This document shows positions 54,959-64,000 of a DNA stretch of 64,000 nt, piece by piece. Under the pieces are notes generated by a model. The model did not search any database. It was not told where the DNA came from and was given only the letters and a program-made list of their open reading frames with translations. Made by a program: the position numbers and the translations under genes. The stretch's first letter is position 1. The number at the start of each line of letters is the position of its first letter. The DNA comes from a virus: the IMG/VR virus record IMGVR_UViG_3300049460_000128, positions 1-64,000 of that record, one strand, 5' to 3'.

Positions 54959-55207
54959 ACGTTACGATTGATAGTACCTTACGATACTAGATGATGAGAG
55001 AGTTTTCATAAAATTTGCCTATTATTTGTAGTTGTTTGCCAATTGAAGAATTTTCTTCTTCAAATCTATTTAGGAAACCGCATCATATTACATGTGCAGT
55101 TATCGTCTACTTGGCGTTGCAGTTGTCTTAACCACGAATCAATTCTATACAGTCACATCATCTTTCGCAAATTAAATTCTGATTCTTTTTAGATATTTCT
55201 GACACTC
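54959..55207. other. Non-coding AT-rich gap
   Basis: About 250 bp between the 869-aa protein gene and the homing endonuclease gene, with a TTGAAGAATTTTCTTCTTCAA hairpin-like repeat and the late promoter motif at 55067-55074. No gene or tRNA seen; likely brought in with the mobile gene. Confidence 0.45.
55067..55074 (-). promoter_or_regulatory. T4-type late promoter motif
   Basis: CCTAAATA, about 110 bp before the GIY-YIG gene. Confidence 0.45.
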
Positions 55208-55240
55208 AAAAATATGGCCCGGGATCACCGAGCCATATTA
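55208..55240. terminator. Terminator after the 869-aa protein gene
   Basis: AATATGGCTCGG-TGAT-CCCGGGCCATATTTTT. Confidence 0.8.
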
Positions 55241-55254
55241 AATTCACTACCGTA

Positions 55255-57864
55255 TTACTTGAGGCCAGCCAATGCCTTCATACGTTTGATGTAAGCCAGT
55301 TGCTGCTCTTCACCATTGCGGCCACCGACTTCAATCTCATCTTCCAGACTCTTCTGCTGATCGCGTGGAACTTTAACTACTTGTTCACTTTCTTCTACGC
55401 CAACATCGCCCATCTTGGCTACATGTACCTTGCCGTCATCATCAACGCCAATCACGCCCCAGCCACTATTCTCTTCCATGAAGGCATTTGCAGCAGCATC
55501 AGTATCGAACACGTAGGTGTTGAATACTTTACCCCAAGTCTTATAGGTGCCCTTGGTCAAACCACTACCGGCCGCATCAAAGTAGTCGGTGACGCGTTTA
55601 TCCAGGTAATCTGAAGCAGACAAGCCGTCGTCGCTTTCTTCCATCTGACGATCCTTCCATTGCTGGTATGGATCATGGCTAGAACCATGCAGATCATCAG
55701 CCCCTTCACCAGCATCTGCACAGCCTTGTTCCAACATGGCGCGTTGCTCTGATGTGATCGACTTGGTGATATCTTCGCCTGTGTCATCACGAGTAATCTT
55801 GGTGATATTCACCATAGCACCACTTGGTTCATCGCGGCCGCCATCGTGATATTCGTACGTGTATTCAACAGTAACATCAACATCGTCAGTCTCGTAGTCA
55901 GGATCGTCAACTGGCAGTTCCAATGTCGAATTGCGAACCTTAGCGTGTTCTGCTTCTTCCAACGGTTCTGCGTCATCTTCTGATTCCTTGATTGCCATAC
56001 CAACCTTAGCCAGTTCATTAAAGGCCAAACGGGCAATAGCTTCAATGTCGTCAGCCGTTTTGCCCAATTTGGCAATCATTTTGCTGACCCACTTTTCTAC
56101 AACCGCGTAGGTGAGGTTGGGCAAGCCCATGATCTCGTGAACAACTTTACGGGCAGCACGTTGATCGCTGATTGGTGCTTCTGCGGGACGCATATCTTCG
56201 TCCAATGATTCGTTGGCTTTGTTCCAGATATGACGATCAATTGCTGCTTGATCATTCTCTTCTTTGGCATAGGCCAGATAATCTTGGTAACATTCATCTT
56301 CAACAGTCACGAGATCTGCTGGATTGATTTGACCTTTGATGTCTTCGTTTGTGTCTTGGCGATTTACCGAACGAATAACTGCATAGCTGCCGTCATCGTC
56401 ACCATCAACATCATAGTGAACCACAACATCAATGTCGTCTTCCTCTGAAGTTGAAACCAGGGTCTTCAATTCGAATTGACCATTTTGATCACTCTCGACC
56501 ATTGGAGTATCACATTCAGCCATTTCACTTTCGTCGAAATGTGCGTGGAAGCATTGCGACGTAAGGTTGTATGAGTCAATGACACTCAATTGTTCTGGTT
56601 TGATGGTTTCACCAGTATCCAGACGCGTAACCTCAATCAGTTCGATTGGCGAGTCGTCGCCATTTTCCTGATAGGCATACGTCACTTCGACATTTACCGG
56701 GTGTCCTTCGATGTCCAGAACTGCCTGTGCTTTATCACGAGCCATATCGATAGTTGCTTCGCTACCTTCAGTCATGACGTCGCCATCTTCGCCAATCTCA
56801 CCATCAGCACCATCGGTACTTTCGATTTCTTCTGCTTCAGAGACGTCAGCATCACCAGCACTCATTACCGTAGTGGTGTTGCTTTCTGGTTCATGCTCAC
56901 AGTCATCTTGCGTTGCAGTTGGGAAGCCATACAGGTGTTCACGAGCACGTTTGAAATGTGCATTCATGATCTCACGGTGTTTACTTGATTCATTCATATT
57001 TTTATAATCCACAAATTTACCAATTGACTTCAGCTTTTCAACAAATACATGAACAATTGATTTTTGTTCTTCTTCTGTTTTATCACTGAAATTGGTTTTA
57101 ACTAAAGTTGTTGCACGATCGAGATTGATCGCACCATAATTCTTCATTCTGGCTATCAAGTATGAGGCGTCACGGTCAGCCTCAACATCGACCAACGGGC
57201 CCATAACAACAGGGTGTCGTTTGCGTTTGGCTTCAAGCTTCTGGTACTCAGTAGCTTCATCAACACCCATATTGTCGCCTCGAATATTACGACGAGCAAA
57301 TTGGTGAATCTGTTTGGCTAAAGCCAACTCTTCAGCATGTTTCCGTTGATGTTCGCCAGCTGACATACTAGACGCACGCTCATCGGCAGCGGCCAAAGCA
57401 TGTACGTCTGGGGTTTCATTAACTGGGGTACTGACAAACTTACCATCCAGTTTCAGGTATTTAACGAAACGCAACAGAGTATCGTGAATATCTGGGCGAC
57501 TTTTCTCGCCATCATACTTACGATGTACTAACTTGGTAGCACGGGACAGATTTATTGGCTGATACCTACGCATCTGATCACGCAAGTACAAAGCCGCTTC
57601 TTCATTGGCTTCAGCATGGATAGTTTCATCGTCCATAGCAGCCAATGACAGCTCATCCAACATGCTTTCATTCATCTTGCCTTCAGATGCTAGAATTTCA
57701 GATACACGTTTGGTCACATAGCCCAAATCCTGTGGGCGATGGCCCATCATAGACAAGACACGCATGATCATGCCTTTGACATTGTGAGGAGTGATATCCG
57801 GATATGCGCCGATCTTGTGGGCAATCAATTGTGCGACGTCGTCGTCGCTACCATAATCAATCAT
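55255..57864 (-). CDS. Giant acidic modular protein, 869 aa
   Basis: Built of repeats. A helical module with PDIT/PNLT (DDVAQLIAHKIGAYPDIT; HEIMGLPNLTYAVVEKWVSK) also occurs in the 1367-aa neighbour. Two modules read NLSRATKLVHRKYDGEK and NLDRATTLVKTNFSDKT. Three beta modules read VNVEVTYAYQENGDD, DIDVVVHYDVDGDDD and VDVTVEYTYEYHDGG, each followed by R-x-D/Q-D/T-x-E-x-I-K. Very Asp/Glu-rich. Probably a virion protein of large phages or a head-core protein; no enzyme domain seen. It directly follows the 1367-aa gene. Confidence 0.65.
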   Translation of the reverse strand: MIDYGSDDDVAQLIAHKIGAYPDITPHNVKGMIMRVLSMMGHRPQDLGYVTKRVSEILASEGKMNESMLDELSLAAMDDETIHAEANEEAALYLRDQMRRYQPINLSRATKLVHRKYDGEKSRPDIHDTLLRFVKYLKLDGKFVSTPVNETPDVHALAAADERASSMSAGEHQRKHAEELALAKQIHQFARRNIRGDNMGVDEATEYQKLEAKRKRHPVVMGPLVDVEADRDASYLIARMKNYGAINLDRATTLVKTNFSDKTEEEQKSIVHVFVEKLKSIGKFVDYKNMNESSKHREIMNAHFKRAREHLYGFPTATQDDCEHEPESNTTTVMSAGDADVSEAEEIESTDGADGEIGEDGDVMTEGSEATIDMARDKAQAVLDIEGHPVNVEVTYAYQENGDDSPIELIEVTRLDTGETIKPEQLSVIDSYNLTSQCFHAHFDESEMAECDTPMVESDQNGQFELKTLVSTSEEDDIDVVVHYDVDGDDDGSYAVIRSVNRQDTNEDIKGQINPADLVTVEDECYQDYLAYAKEENDQAAIDRHIWNKANESLDEDMRPAEAPISDQRAARKVVHEIMGLPNLTYAVVEKWVSKMIAKLGKTADDIEAIARLAFNELAKVGMAIKESEDDAEPLEEAEHAKVRNSTLELPVDDPDYETDDVDVTVEYTYEYHDGGRDEPSGAMVNITKITRDDTGEDITKSITSEQRAMLEQGCADAGEGADDLHGSSHDPYQQWKDRQMEESDDGLSASDYLDKRVTDYFDAAGSGLTKGTYKTWGKVFNTYVFDTDAAANAFMEENSGWGVIGVDDDGKVHVAKMGDVGVEESEQVVKVPRDQQKSLEDEIEVGGRNGEEQQLAYIKRMKALAGLK

Positions 57865-57926
57865 ATTAATTCCTTTGAATGGTACAAAAGCCGACTTAAC
57901 GGCCTTTGTACTCTTGTGCAGCTTAT

Positions 57927-60900
57927 TTACTTCTTGATGGCACGAACCGAATTTGGATCAATGTTTAGGCTAGAAGCTTCAAACCATTTTTCCTGACCTT
58001 CGGCTGTTGTAACCAAAGCCTTGGATTCATTGATGCTCTTGCAGAACAGCAATTCACTTTCACCCAGGAGCTTGAAGAATGTGCCAGCAGTCAATGCAAC
58101 AGACTCTTTGACCTTCTTGCTTGCAGCCAGTTCCTTCTTGGCTTTGTCCAACTCAGCCTTGATTTCGTGACGCGCAGTTGGGAAGTCATCGCAGTCAGCA
58201 TACTCTTTCTGGAGTCGTGCCACTTTGTCTTCCAGAGTTTCCTTGCCTTCAGACACTTGTTCGCGTTTCTGCTTGGAGCCTTCCTTGCGCTCTTTATCAG
58301 ACTTCTTCTTGTCTTCGGCATCATCATCCTTACCACGCTTGAATGTCTTGCCTTCAGAAACCATATCACCCAGTTCGGTGTGAACCAGAGCAGCCAAGTG
58401 TGGCACATCAGATTCTGCTTTGTCGACCATAGTCAGGTAACGAGTTACCATTGCTTTGATCTTTGGCATAGTCAGATCAGGAGTGCCCTTGATCTTGTCG
58501 GCGATCTTTTTGGCTGCAACTTCGTCGCTCATACCCATTGCAGCTTCATCGATTGGTTGCTTCTTGGCATCACGTTTCTTCTGGTCGTCTTTCTTCTTGG
58601 CTTTGACGTCCACTTCATCATCGTCATTGCGTTTGAAGCTTTTACCTTCTGATACGCCTGATTTGTACACGCTGCCTTTCTCGCCATCCCATTCACCGAT
58701 ACCCTTGGTCTCGCCGCGTTTGTATGGGTTAGGGCCAACCATAGCATTGCAAGTTTCTTTGTCACCATCAAACCACACAGCAGCGTCGGCTTTCTTTGCA
58801 GCAGCTTTCCAACCAGTATATGTGCCGTATTCGTTTTCGCCCATATGATTTTTAGCTTCAGAGACTTTCTCGCCCAATACTTTAGAGGTGAAGTCAACAC
58901 CCGCGTAACCATTCGCTGCCGAATTGTTCACAGCATTGTTGAGATTCTTGACCAAGGCTGCGATGTTTTTTGGATTCTGGTTGATCTTCGAGTTACCCTT
59001 CTCGTGTGAGTAGCTTGCGCCAACTTCCAACGTGTAGCTATAAGCCTTGAGCAATTCAGCGAGCGTGCCTTCTTGCTTGTAGGTACGATCGCCCTTTGTC
59101 TTAGTGACTTCGTAGCGAGTTTCCTTGCCTTCATTGATTTGAACACTTTCAGTCATGGCCATCAGATCTTTTTCACTGACTTGCAGAACGGTATACGGAC
59201 TGATATCGTTACGATACTTGATCTTGATATCAAATTTCGTTTTACATGGACCATCAACCACCGATCCCTCTTCAGAAAAAGCATACCATCCTGGTTCGGT
59301 TACCTGGTCAATCAGATCTTTCATTGCGCCTTCAGTCAATGACTTCTCAAAGCCAAAGCGGAATGCACCTTCAGTCATAGCTGGTTTGAACTCGAAGCTT
59401 GAACGCATTGTTTTCTTGTCTTCGCCATCGACATTCAGAACCCACTGATCTTTAGGATTAGTAGGCACCGTTACGACAGTTGCAGTCTTACCCTTGTACT
59501 TACCCGCAGTGGTAACAGTTACGGTGTCACCAGCCGTCGGCTCAGGGTCAAATGCTTCGTGAACTGGAGTGGCGTCATAGATTGCTTTCAATTCGCTTAC
59601 CAGTCGTTCTACGCGCTCTGGTGACAGCATGTCAACACAGTCGGCAATCGACTTTTCATTCTTTGGGTCAACGATATTCAGGCACGAGTTCAACACGCTA
59701 TTGAATTCATCGCGACTACCTGGTGCCACACTAGTGTTCATGTGTTCGATGTCGGCAATTTGTGTCGAGTAATCTTGTTTCGGACCATCGTATGGTTTTG
59801 TGAACATACTTGGGCGCAGATCCTCGTCTACTTCTTCGCCTTTATCACGTTGACGCGCTTCTGCGGCAGCTTTGTCAGCTTTCCACTTGATATCTTTTGC
59901 GCGCTTCTTCTCATCAGCAGTGCGATCGATATTACTGGAAGCCAGACGGCTTACCTCATTGTAGGCACGCGAACCCACACGCAGCGCACCTTCATCCATT
60001 ACTGGGTCTTCCGTGCCAGTGATCACGAAACGTTCGTCATTTTCATGGTCAGCAATCCAGTCGTCACGGGCGGCTTCGTCATCGAATTTCTTCTTGAATT
60101 TGCCATTAATACCCATTGTACCAAATACGATCCACTTGTCTTGTGCCACTGGTGGAGCCATGTCTTCCATTGCCATTTCTGGTTCTGCTACATTGACCGA
60201 CATCAGTTGCGGGGCATCGAAATTACGACGTGAGATCTGGAATGGTTTACCAGCCAGCATCACAACATATACGCCGTCAGGATCAGTTGGCACCTTTGCA
60301 ATGACTGCACTCTTACCAAAGTGATCACCACGAGCTGTGATCGTTACCGTGTCACCATCTTCCAGTTTGCCCTGGAATGTTTCTTCAACTGCTTCTTCGC
60401 CAGTATCGCCACTCATGTCGTCGTCTTCGGCAACCGGCTTGCCACCAAACATGTTATCTGGGTCGAACGATTCCAGCCAATTATCAAACTGCTTGATTGC
60501 TGGGTGATTTGAGCACTCGCCCAACGAATGACCTGGCACCTTGAAGCGTACGGTTGCTTCTTCCATATCGTCCATATCTTCGCCCATAACTGCCGAGCCA
60601 ACTTCAGCATCGAGTTCAGTATCCAGCTCGTAGCACCACATACCAAACTCATGGTTAAGCTGTGCTTCTACGGTTGGATCGATTGCTTCGCCGCCGCCGA
60701 AGTGTGGGAAGAAGAAGACCACATAACCCTTCAGGTCGACGCCTTCGATGGTCAATGCTTGGTTGTTTTCAACAAAGTCACTCATGATGCGATCAGTCAA
60801 TTCTGCTGGAGGCATTGCACGAACCAGTGGCGCATCTTCTGGGATTTCAGCTTTGTACATTGGAGTAACATCTTCAGCCAGATCCATACCGTCGCCTTCA

Positions 60901-62030
60901 TCTTCCGACAATGGTTGAGTCAGAGCTTCCAGAGTTACCACGCGGGCAACAGTCGCGATTGCATCTGCATTTACACCTTCGCCCAGCATTTCAGTAACAC
61001 GAGCGACGCGCTCATTGATAGCATCAACATCTTCGCTCAGTTGTTCGCCAGTAACCAAACGGGCTGCTTCTTTCATGTAAGTTTCTACCACATACAGACG
61101 ATCGAACGAACGTTTGAAGCCGTGCATGGATTCAAAAATAGACTTACGCAGTGCCAACACTTGAGTAACTGCTTCTGATACTGGTTGTTCAACTTCACTT
61201 GATGCATGAACTTCAGCATCGTTTTCATCGCACCATTTATTCATGGCCTCTGAGTTCTTGAAGATCTTACGCCATGGTTTGCTGGTGAGACCTTTTACGC
61301 CGTATGCTTCGATTTTTGGTTCTTTCTTCTTTGCTGCTTCCGCGATACCAGGCATCACATTAATGTGACCGGTAACTTGGGCCAGATCGCTGAAGTCACG
61401 GGCCATACGAATGATTTGCGAACCAACTTCATCCGCAAAAGTACCGCCGTTGCTAACGTGTTGAGTCATAGCACGAGCACCGCTCAGCATGTTGACTGGG
61501 AAACGCAGACGTTCACCTTCTTGATTCTCAACGAAAATAGCTTGAATGTGACGACCACGGTCACCAATCACTCGCTCATTTACACGCGCACTGTGGCGCA
61601 CGATCATACGGGCATTTTCCAGCTTGAGGTAAGAGCTCTTGCTTGTGCCGTACAGACCTTCCATAATATTCATGTGATTCTCCTGTTGTTCTTCGATTGT
61701 TGCTTGCATGGCAAAATCTTTTGGTTTGATTTCCTTGTTATATTTCTTCACATGAAACAACAAGTTTGATTGCACGGAAATTGTGCGCAGCGTATCCAAC
61801 AAGCCCTCAACTTGTGAGAGGTTGAATGACGGGCTAAGGTAAAATTTCAATGCACTATTATCGCCATCTTCCACAATTGATACCAAGAGATTATCGCCAA
61901 TCACATACATGCGGCGCGCATCTCCCGGCTCAAACACTCGTGTGCCATTCTCGTCGTAAAGGACGATTTCCTTTTCATACGAACGGAGGATCTGGAAGAT
62001 TTCGGTACTGAAGGCGTTAAAGTCGATCAT
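57927..62030 (-). CDS. Giant acidic modular protein, 1367 aa
   Basis: Residues 1-110 are alpha/beta (MIDFNAFSTEIFQILRSYEKEIVLYD); 110-380 helical with RHIQAIFVENQEGERLRFPVNML, which resembles T4-like cyanophage structural proteins. Two KOW/SH3-like modules are at about 560-620 and 830-890 (GDTVTITARGDHFGKSAVI and GDTVTVTTAGKYKGKTATV). The C-terminal third alternates charged linkers (VSEGKTFKRGKDDDAEDKKK) with a helical PDLT module shared with the 869-aa protein. GATAAATA late promoter at 62059-62066. The largest gene in the window; a structural role is inferred. Confidence 0.7.
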   Translation of the reverse strand: MIDFNAFSTEIFQILRSYEKEIVLYDENGTRVFEPGDARRMYVIGDNLLVSIVEDGDNSALKFYLSPSFNLSQVEGLLDTLRTISVQSNLLFHVKKYNKEIKPKDFAMQATIEEQQENHMNIMEGLYGTSKSSYLKLENARMIVRHSARVNERVIGDRGRHIQAIFVENQEGERLRFPVNMLSGARAMTQHVSNGGTFADEVGSQIIRMARDFSDLAQVTGHINVMPGIAEAAKKKEPKIEAYGVKGLTSKPWRKIFKNSEAMNKWCDENDAEVHASSEVEQPVSEAVTQVLALRKSIFESMHGFKRSFDRLYVVETYMKEAARLVTGEQLSEDVDAINERVARVTEMLGEGVNADAIATVARVVTLEALTQPLSEDEGDGMDLAEDVTPMYKAEIPEDAPLVRAMPPAELTDRIMSDFVENNQALTIEGVDLKGYVVFFFPHFGGGEAIDPTVEAQLNHEFGMWCYELDTELDAEVGSAVMGEDMDDMEEATVRFKVPGHSLGECSNHPAIKQFDNWLESFDPDNMFGGKPVAEDDDMSGDTGEEAVEETFQGKLEDGDTVTITARGDHFGKSAVIAKVPTDPDGVYVVMLAGKPFQISRRNFDAPQLMSVNVAEPEMAMEDMAPPVAQDKWIVFGTMGINGKFKKKFDDEAARDDWIADHENDERFVITGTEDPVMDEGALRVGSRAYNEVSRLASSNIDRTADEKKRAKDIKWKADKAAAEARQRDKGEEVDEDLRPSMFTKPYDGPKQDYSTQIADIEHMNTSVAPGSRDEFNSVLNSCLNIVDPKNEKSIADCVDMLSPERVERLVSELKAIYDATPVHEAFDPEPTAGDTVTVTTAGKYKGKTATVVTVPTNPKDQWVLNVDGEDKKTMRSSFEFKPAMTEGAFRFGFEKSLTEGAMKDLIDQVTEPGWYAFSEEGSVVDGPCKTKFDIKIKYRNDISPYTVLQVSEKDLMAMTESVQINEGKETRYEVTKTKGDRTYKQEGTLAELLKAYSYTLEVGASYSHEKGNSKINQNPKNIAALVKNLNNAVNNSAANGYAGVDFTSKVLGEKVSEAKNHMGENEYGTYTGWKAAAKKADAAVWFDGDKETCNAMVGPNPYKRGETKGIGEWDGEKGSVYKSGVSEGKSFKRNDDDEVDVKAKKKDDQKKRDAKKQPIDEAAMGMSDEVAAKKIADKIKGTPDLTMPKIKAMVTRYLTMVDKAESDVPHLAALVHTELGDMVSEGKTFKRGKDDDAEDKKKSDKERKEGSKQKREQVSEGKETLEDKVARLQKEYADCDDFPTARHEIKAELDKAKKELAASKKVKESVALTAGTFFKLLGESELLFCKSINESKALVTTAEGQEKWFEASSLNIDPNSVRAIKK

Positions 62031-62058
62031 TGCTATCCTGGGAAATAATAATATGTTT

Positions 62059-62066
62059 TATTTATC
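62059..62066 (-). promoter_or_regulatory. T4-type late promoter motif
   Basis: GATAAATA, 29 bp before the 1367-aa gene. Confidence 0.65.
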
Positions 62067-62091
62067 AATTGAACTGGTAGTTCTACGGATT

Positions 62092-63675
62092 TCACATAAT
62101 TGCAAGAGGCATTGAGTCATCATCTTCTGGACTGACAATCTCTTTCAAGCTTTCGCTGTAATCTTCGTTAAGCCAACCAATAATAGCATCAAGAATACGT
62201 ACCACCAATAAGGTGGCTGAAATCAAATCATCATGTTCGCCACTCTTAGCCGCATAGCTGGCGCCGCTACTTACGAAGTTCTTGAATTGACGAATCAGTG
62301 ATTGACTGTTGACTTGCATACGGCCACTTTCCATCAATGATTTCAGCTTACTGCATGCACTCAGTTTCTTCGCATTGCTGGTGTTCAGACCCTTGCGGAA
62401 ACGACCACGACCCTGTCCAGCCACACGTTTTTCACTCACAAAGATACCTGGGAAGTTATGCTCACCCGTATCTTCAATGATTTGCAGTACAGCTTCGCCG
62501 ATACTGTTGTTTTCAACAGTCCAGAATATCTCAGGCTCTCCTTGTTGTTCTGGATTCTCCAGCAGACTTTGATTCAACATCAACAAGGTTTGCATGAGAA
62601 TTTTGATCTGCCCTCGTGGTGGAGTTTTGTTGTGCTGCCACTCAGCAACTTGAATCATTTCAGGTACTTGAAATACCTGAATAGCCGCATAGTCACCACC
62701 TGTACCCAAACATGGATCCAATCCCAACAGGAAGGTCTTATTTGGTTCAGGCTCGCAGAACCAACGTACTTGACCGGTATAGAATTCTGGTTCGCTGTAA
62801 CGCAGTTGCACCAATGTCAGAGCATCAATTAAGGTCTCGTCATCTGATACGAATTCGCATTCAAATTCCTGTTGGAATCGTGCGGCACCCAAACTGGCGC
62901 GGAATGGTGCAGCCCATGCTTCATCTCGATCTGGGTGACGATCCCACTTGACCTTGATAGGAAAGAAACCATTTGCACCTTCGCCATTTGGCAGCTGATT
63001 ACCAAATTCGTCAGTATTTTGATTTGCTCCACGCCAGATCTTAGCAAATTGGTCTTCGTCATTCTTTGGCGTTGATGTGATAATGCAGCCACCACCAGTA
63101 GCCAGAACAGGCTGAATAGCAGTCCAGAATTCGTTTGCCATACTTGGACGCACGAATGCAAACTCGTCGCAGTACAGAAGGGTAATGGACAGACCACGAC
63201 CAGCATCGGCGGTGGTTGCACGCGCAGTAATGGCCGAACCATTGTCGAATGAGATGGTACCTTTGTTGTACTCCATCACACCAGCTCGTAAATGGTTTGG
63301 GCATTCCTCGTAGCCGTATCGAATACGGTCCATAATCTCCATAGCCTGATTGAACTTATTAGCAGCAATCAGAATCTTGGTGTCTGGGACAAACATTGCA
63401 CGCCACAGCAGATATGCAGCAGCCACGGTAGTTTTACCCATTTGTCGTCCAGTCAATGATACACAGAAGCGATGATTGTGGTACGCTTCAATCATCTCGT
63501 GCTGGAATGGATACAACACGAGTGGAATAGAGCCCTTGATTGGGTGCTGAACTTTCAGGAAATTCTCGATGAAATAAAGTGGATCATCCAGGCATTTTTC
63601 CAGTTCTTCTCGTTGTGTTTTGGTGAAAGGAACCTTACTGTGTCCTTTCTTGGTGAGTTGATACTCGTTAGCCAT
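62092..63675 (-). CDS. Terminase large subunit, T4 gp17-like
   Basis: A 527-residue protein. ATPase domain: YPFQHEMIEAYHNHRF, Walker A SLTGRQMGKTTVAAAYLL at about residue 75, Walker B ITLLYCDEFAF, motif C TSTPKN. Nuclease domain of RNase H fold: LGLDPCLGTGGDY (first Asp), WTVENNSIG, and GEHDDLISATLL (last Asp). It powers DNA packaging and cuts the concatemer. T4 gp17 has 610 residues; the C-terminus is shorter here. Late promoter ACTAAATA at 63741-63748. Confidence 0.95.
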   Translation of the reverse strand: MANEYQLTKKGHSKVPFTKTQREELEKCLDDPLYFIENFLKVQHPIKGSIPLVLYPFQHEMIEAYHNHRFCVSLTGRQMGKTTVAAAYLLWRAMFVPDTKILIAANKFNQAMEIMDRIRYGYEECPNHLRAGVMEYNKGTISFDNGSAITARATTADAGRGLSITLLYCDEFAFVRPSMANEFWTAIQPVLATGGGCIITSTPKNDEDQFAKIWRGANQNTDEFGNQLPNGEGANGFFPIKVKWDRHPDRDEAWAAPFRASLGAARFQQEFECEFVSDDETLIDALTLVQLRYSEPEFYTGQVRWFCEPEPNKTFLLGLDPCLGTGGDYAAIQVFQVPEMIQVAEWQHNKTPPRGQIKILMQTLLMLNQSLLENPEQQGEPEIFWTVENNSIGEAVLQIIEDTGEHNFPGIFVSEKRVAGQGRGRFRKGLNTSNAKKLSACSKLKSLMESGRMQVNSQSLIRQFKNFVSSGASYAAKSGEHDDLISATLLVVRILDAIIGWLNEDYSESLKEIVSPEDDDSMPLAIM

Positions 63676-63699
63676 AAAGCCTCACAAATCAATAGTCGT

Positions 63700-63726
63700 T
63701 AAAAAAGGCATCATGGATGCCTTTTC
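63700..63726. terminator. Terminator between the 84-aa gene and terminase
   Basis: AAAAGGCATCCATGATGCCTTTTTT. Confidence 0.85.
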
Positions 63727-63740
63727 ATATGGTTGACTTG

Positions 63741-63748
63741 TATTTAGT
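63741..63748 (-). promoter_or_regulatory. T4-type late promoter motif
   Basis: ACTAAATA. It overlaps the stop codon of the 84-aa gene and would start the terminase transcript. Confidence 0.6.
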
Positions 63749-63998
63749 CGCTCAATTTCGAGATATACTCAGTCAAGCTAGATTTGAAGTCATTGATCAA
63801 GCCGTTGAAGTGTTGGGCAGCAACCTTACCCTCAACATCGCCATCTTTCATAGCCTGGTTGTACATGCTTTGGATCTTGGTCTTCATCGCGGTCAAGTCA
63901 GCATTCAAGCTGCTAAGGGCGTCAACTGATTGTTGTGATGCACCGAAGAAATTATTCACGGCCACATCTTCGTCAATTGATTGCTCACCGCTTTCCAT
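63744..63998 (-). CDS. Helical protein upstream of terminase, possibly partial
   Basis: MESGEQSIDEDVAVNNFFGASQQSVDALSSLNADLTAMKTKIQSMYNQAMKDGDVEGKVAAQHFNGLINDFKSSLTEYISKLSD; 84 residues visible, coiled-coil-like. In T4 the small terminase gp16 precedes gp17, and a helical oligomer would fit, but this is too short to say. The ATG is 2 bp from the window edge, so the frame may continue. Confidence 0.45.
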   Translation of the reverse strand: MESGEQSIDEDVAVNNFFGASQQSVDALSSLNADLTAMKTKIQSMYNQAMKDGDVEGKVAAQHFNGLINDFKSSLTEYISKLSD

Positions 63999-64000
63999 GA

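Noticed and set aside
1-64000. CRISPR arrays, insertion sequences or prophage attachment sites
   Set aside because: No regularly spaced direct repeats, transposase genes, integrase or duplicated att-like tRNA ends were found.

Overview
The window is a segment of a large T4-like myovirus genome that infects a proteobacterium. Evidence for the phage: a gp17-type large terminase, UvsX, UvsW, a gp32-type single-strand binding protein, a DnaB-type helicase abutting a primase, class Ia ribonucleotide reductase, T4-type late promoter motifs (TAAATA core) and two free-standing homing endonucleases. Evidence for the host: a sigma factor with an intact RpoH box, many good sigma-70 promoters, and a secreted protein with a PEP-CTERM sorting signal of the MHFG type. 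Together these suggest a betaproteobacterium with an exosortase, Oxalobacteraceae-like (Janthinobacterium/Massilia/Duganella). Host assignment is inference.

Layout. 1-6.2 kb: small accessory genes, nearly all leftward, each behind an early promoter whose 17-bp spacer carries the palindrome GGTTCATTTGAACC or a variant of it. 6.2-14.1 kb: four stretches of structured RNA, each with its own sigma-70 promoter, interleaved with the rpoH-like gene, a CTS-led putative internal head protein and the PEP-CTERM gene. These RNAs include a circularly permuted tmRNA with tag ANDSSFRQAVAA, several tRNA-like molecules with 50-110 nt insertions, and a 350-nt RNA that reproduces the GTPase-associated centre of 23S rRNA. 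14.2-16.1 kb: the only rightward block of accessory genes (DUF3307, membrane protein, Sel1 repeats). 16.1-20.4 kb: small genes plus a PAAR-spike/peptidoglycan-hydrolase fusion. 20.5-25.6 kb: nrdB, an Acb1-like anti-CBASS protein, a deoxyribosyltransferase-like protein and nrdA. 25.6-34.4 kb: a RecB-like nuclease, head-related proteins with MRYxEI leaders, paralogous virion proteins, and an RNA ligase with a nucleotidyltransferase. 34.4-47.9 kb: replication and recombination (helicase, primase, clamp-loader-like protein, UvsW, AAA ATPase). 48.0-50.0 kb: a tandem array of four overlapping paralogs. 50.1-55 kb: uvsY-like, uvsX and gp32-like genes with a homing endonuclease on each side. 55.2-64 kb: two giant acidic repeat proteins and the terminase.

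How it fits together. Early sigma-70 promoters express the accessory genes, the RpoH-like sigma factor and the RNA loci. Late TAAATA promoters precede virion genes, nrdA, uvsW and both homing endonucleases. The unusual theme is interference with, or repair of, translation: tmRNA, tRNA-like RNAs, an rRNA-domain mimic, and an RNA ligase plus nucleotidyltransferase. All RNA structures and pairings were read by eye; no covariance or folding program was run.
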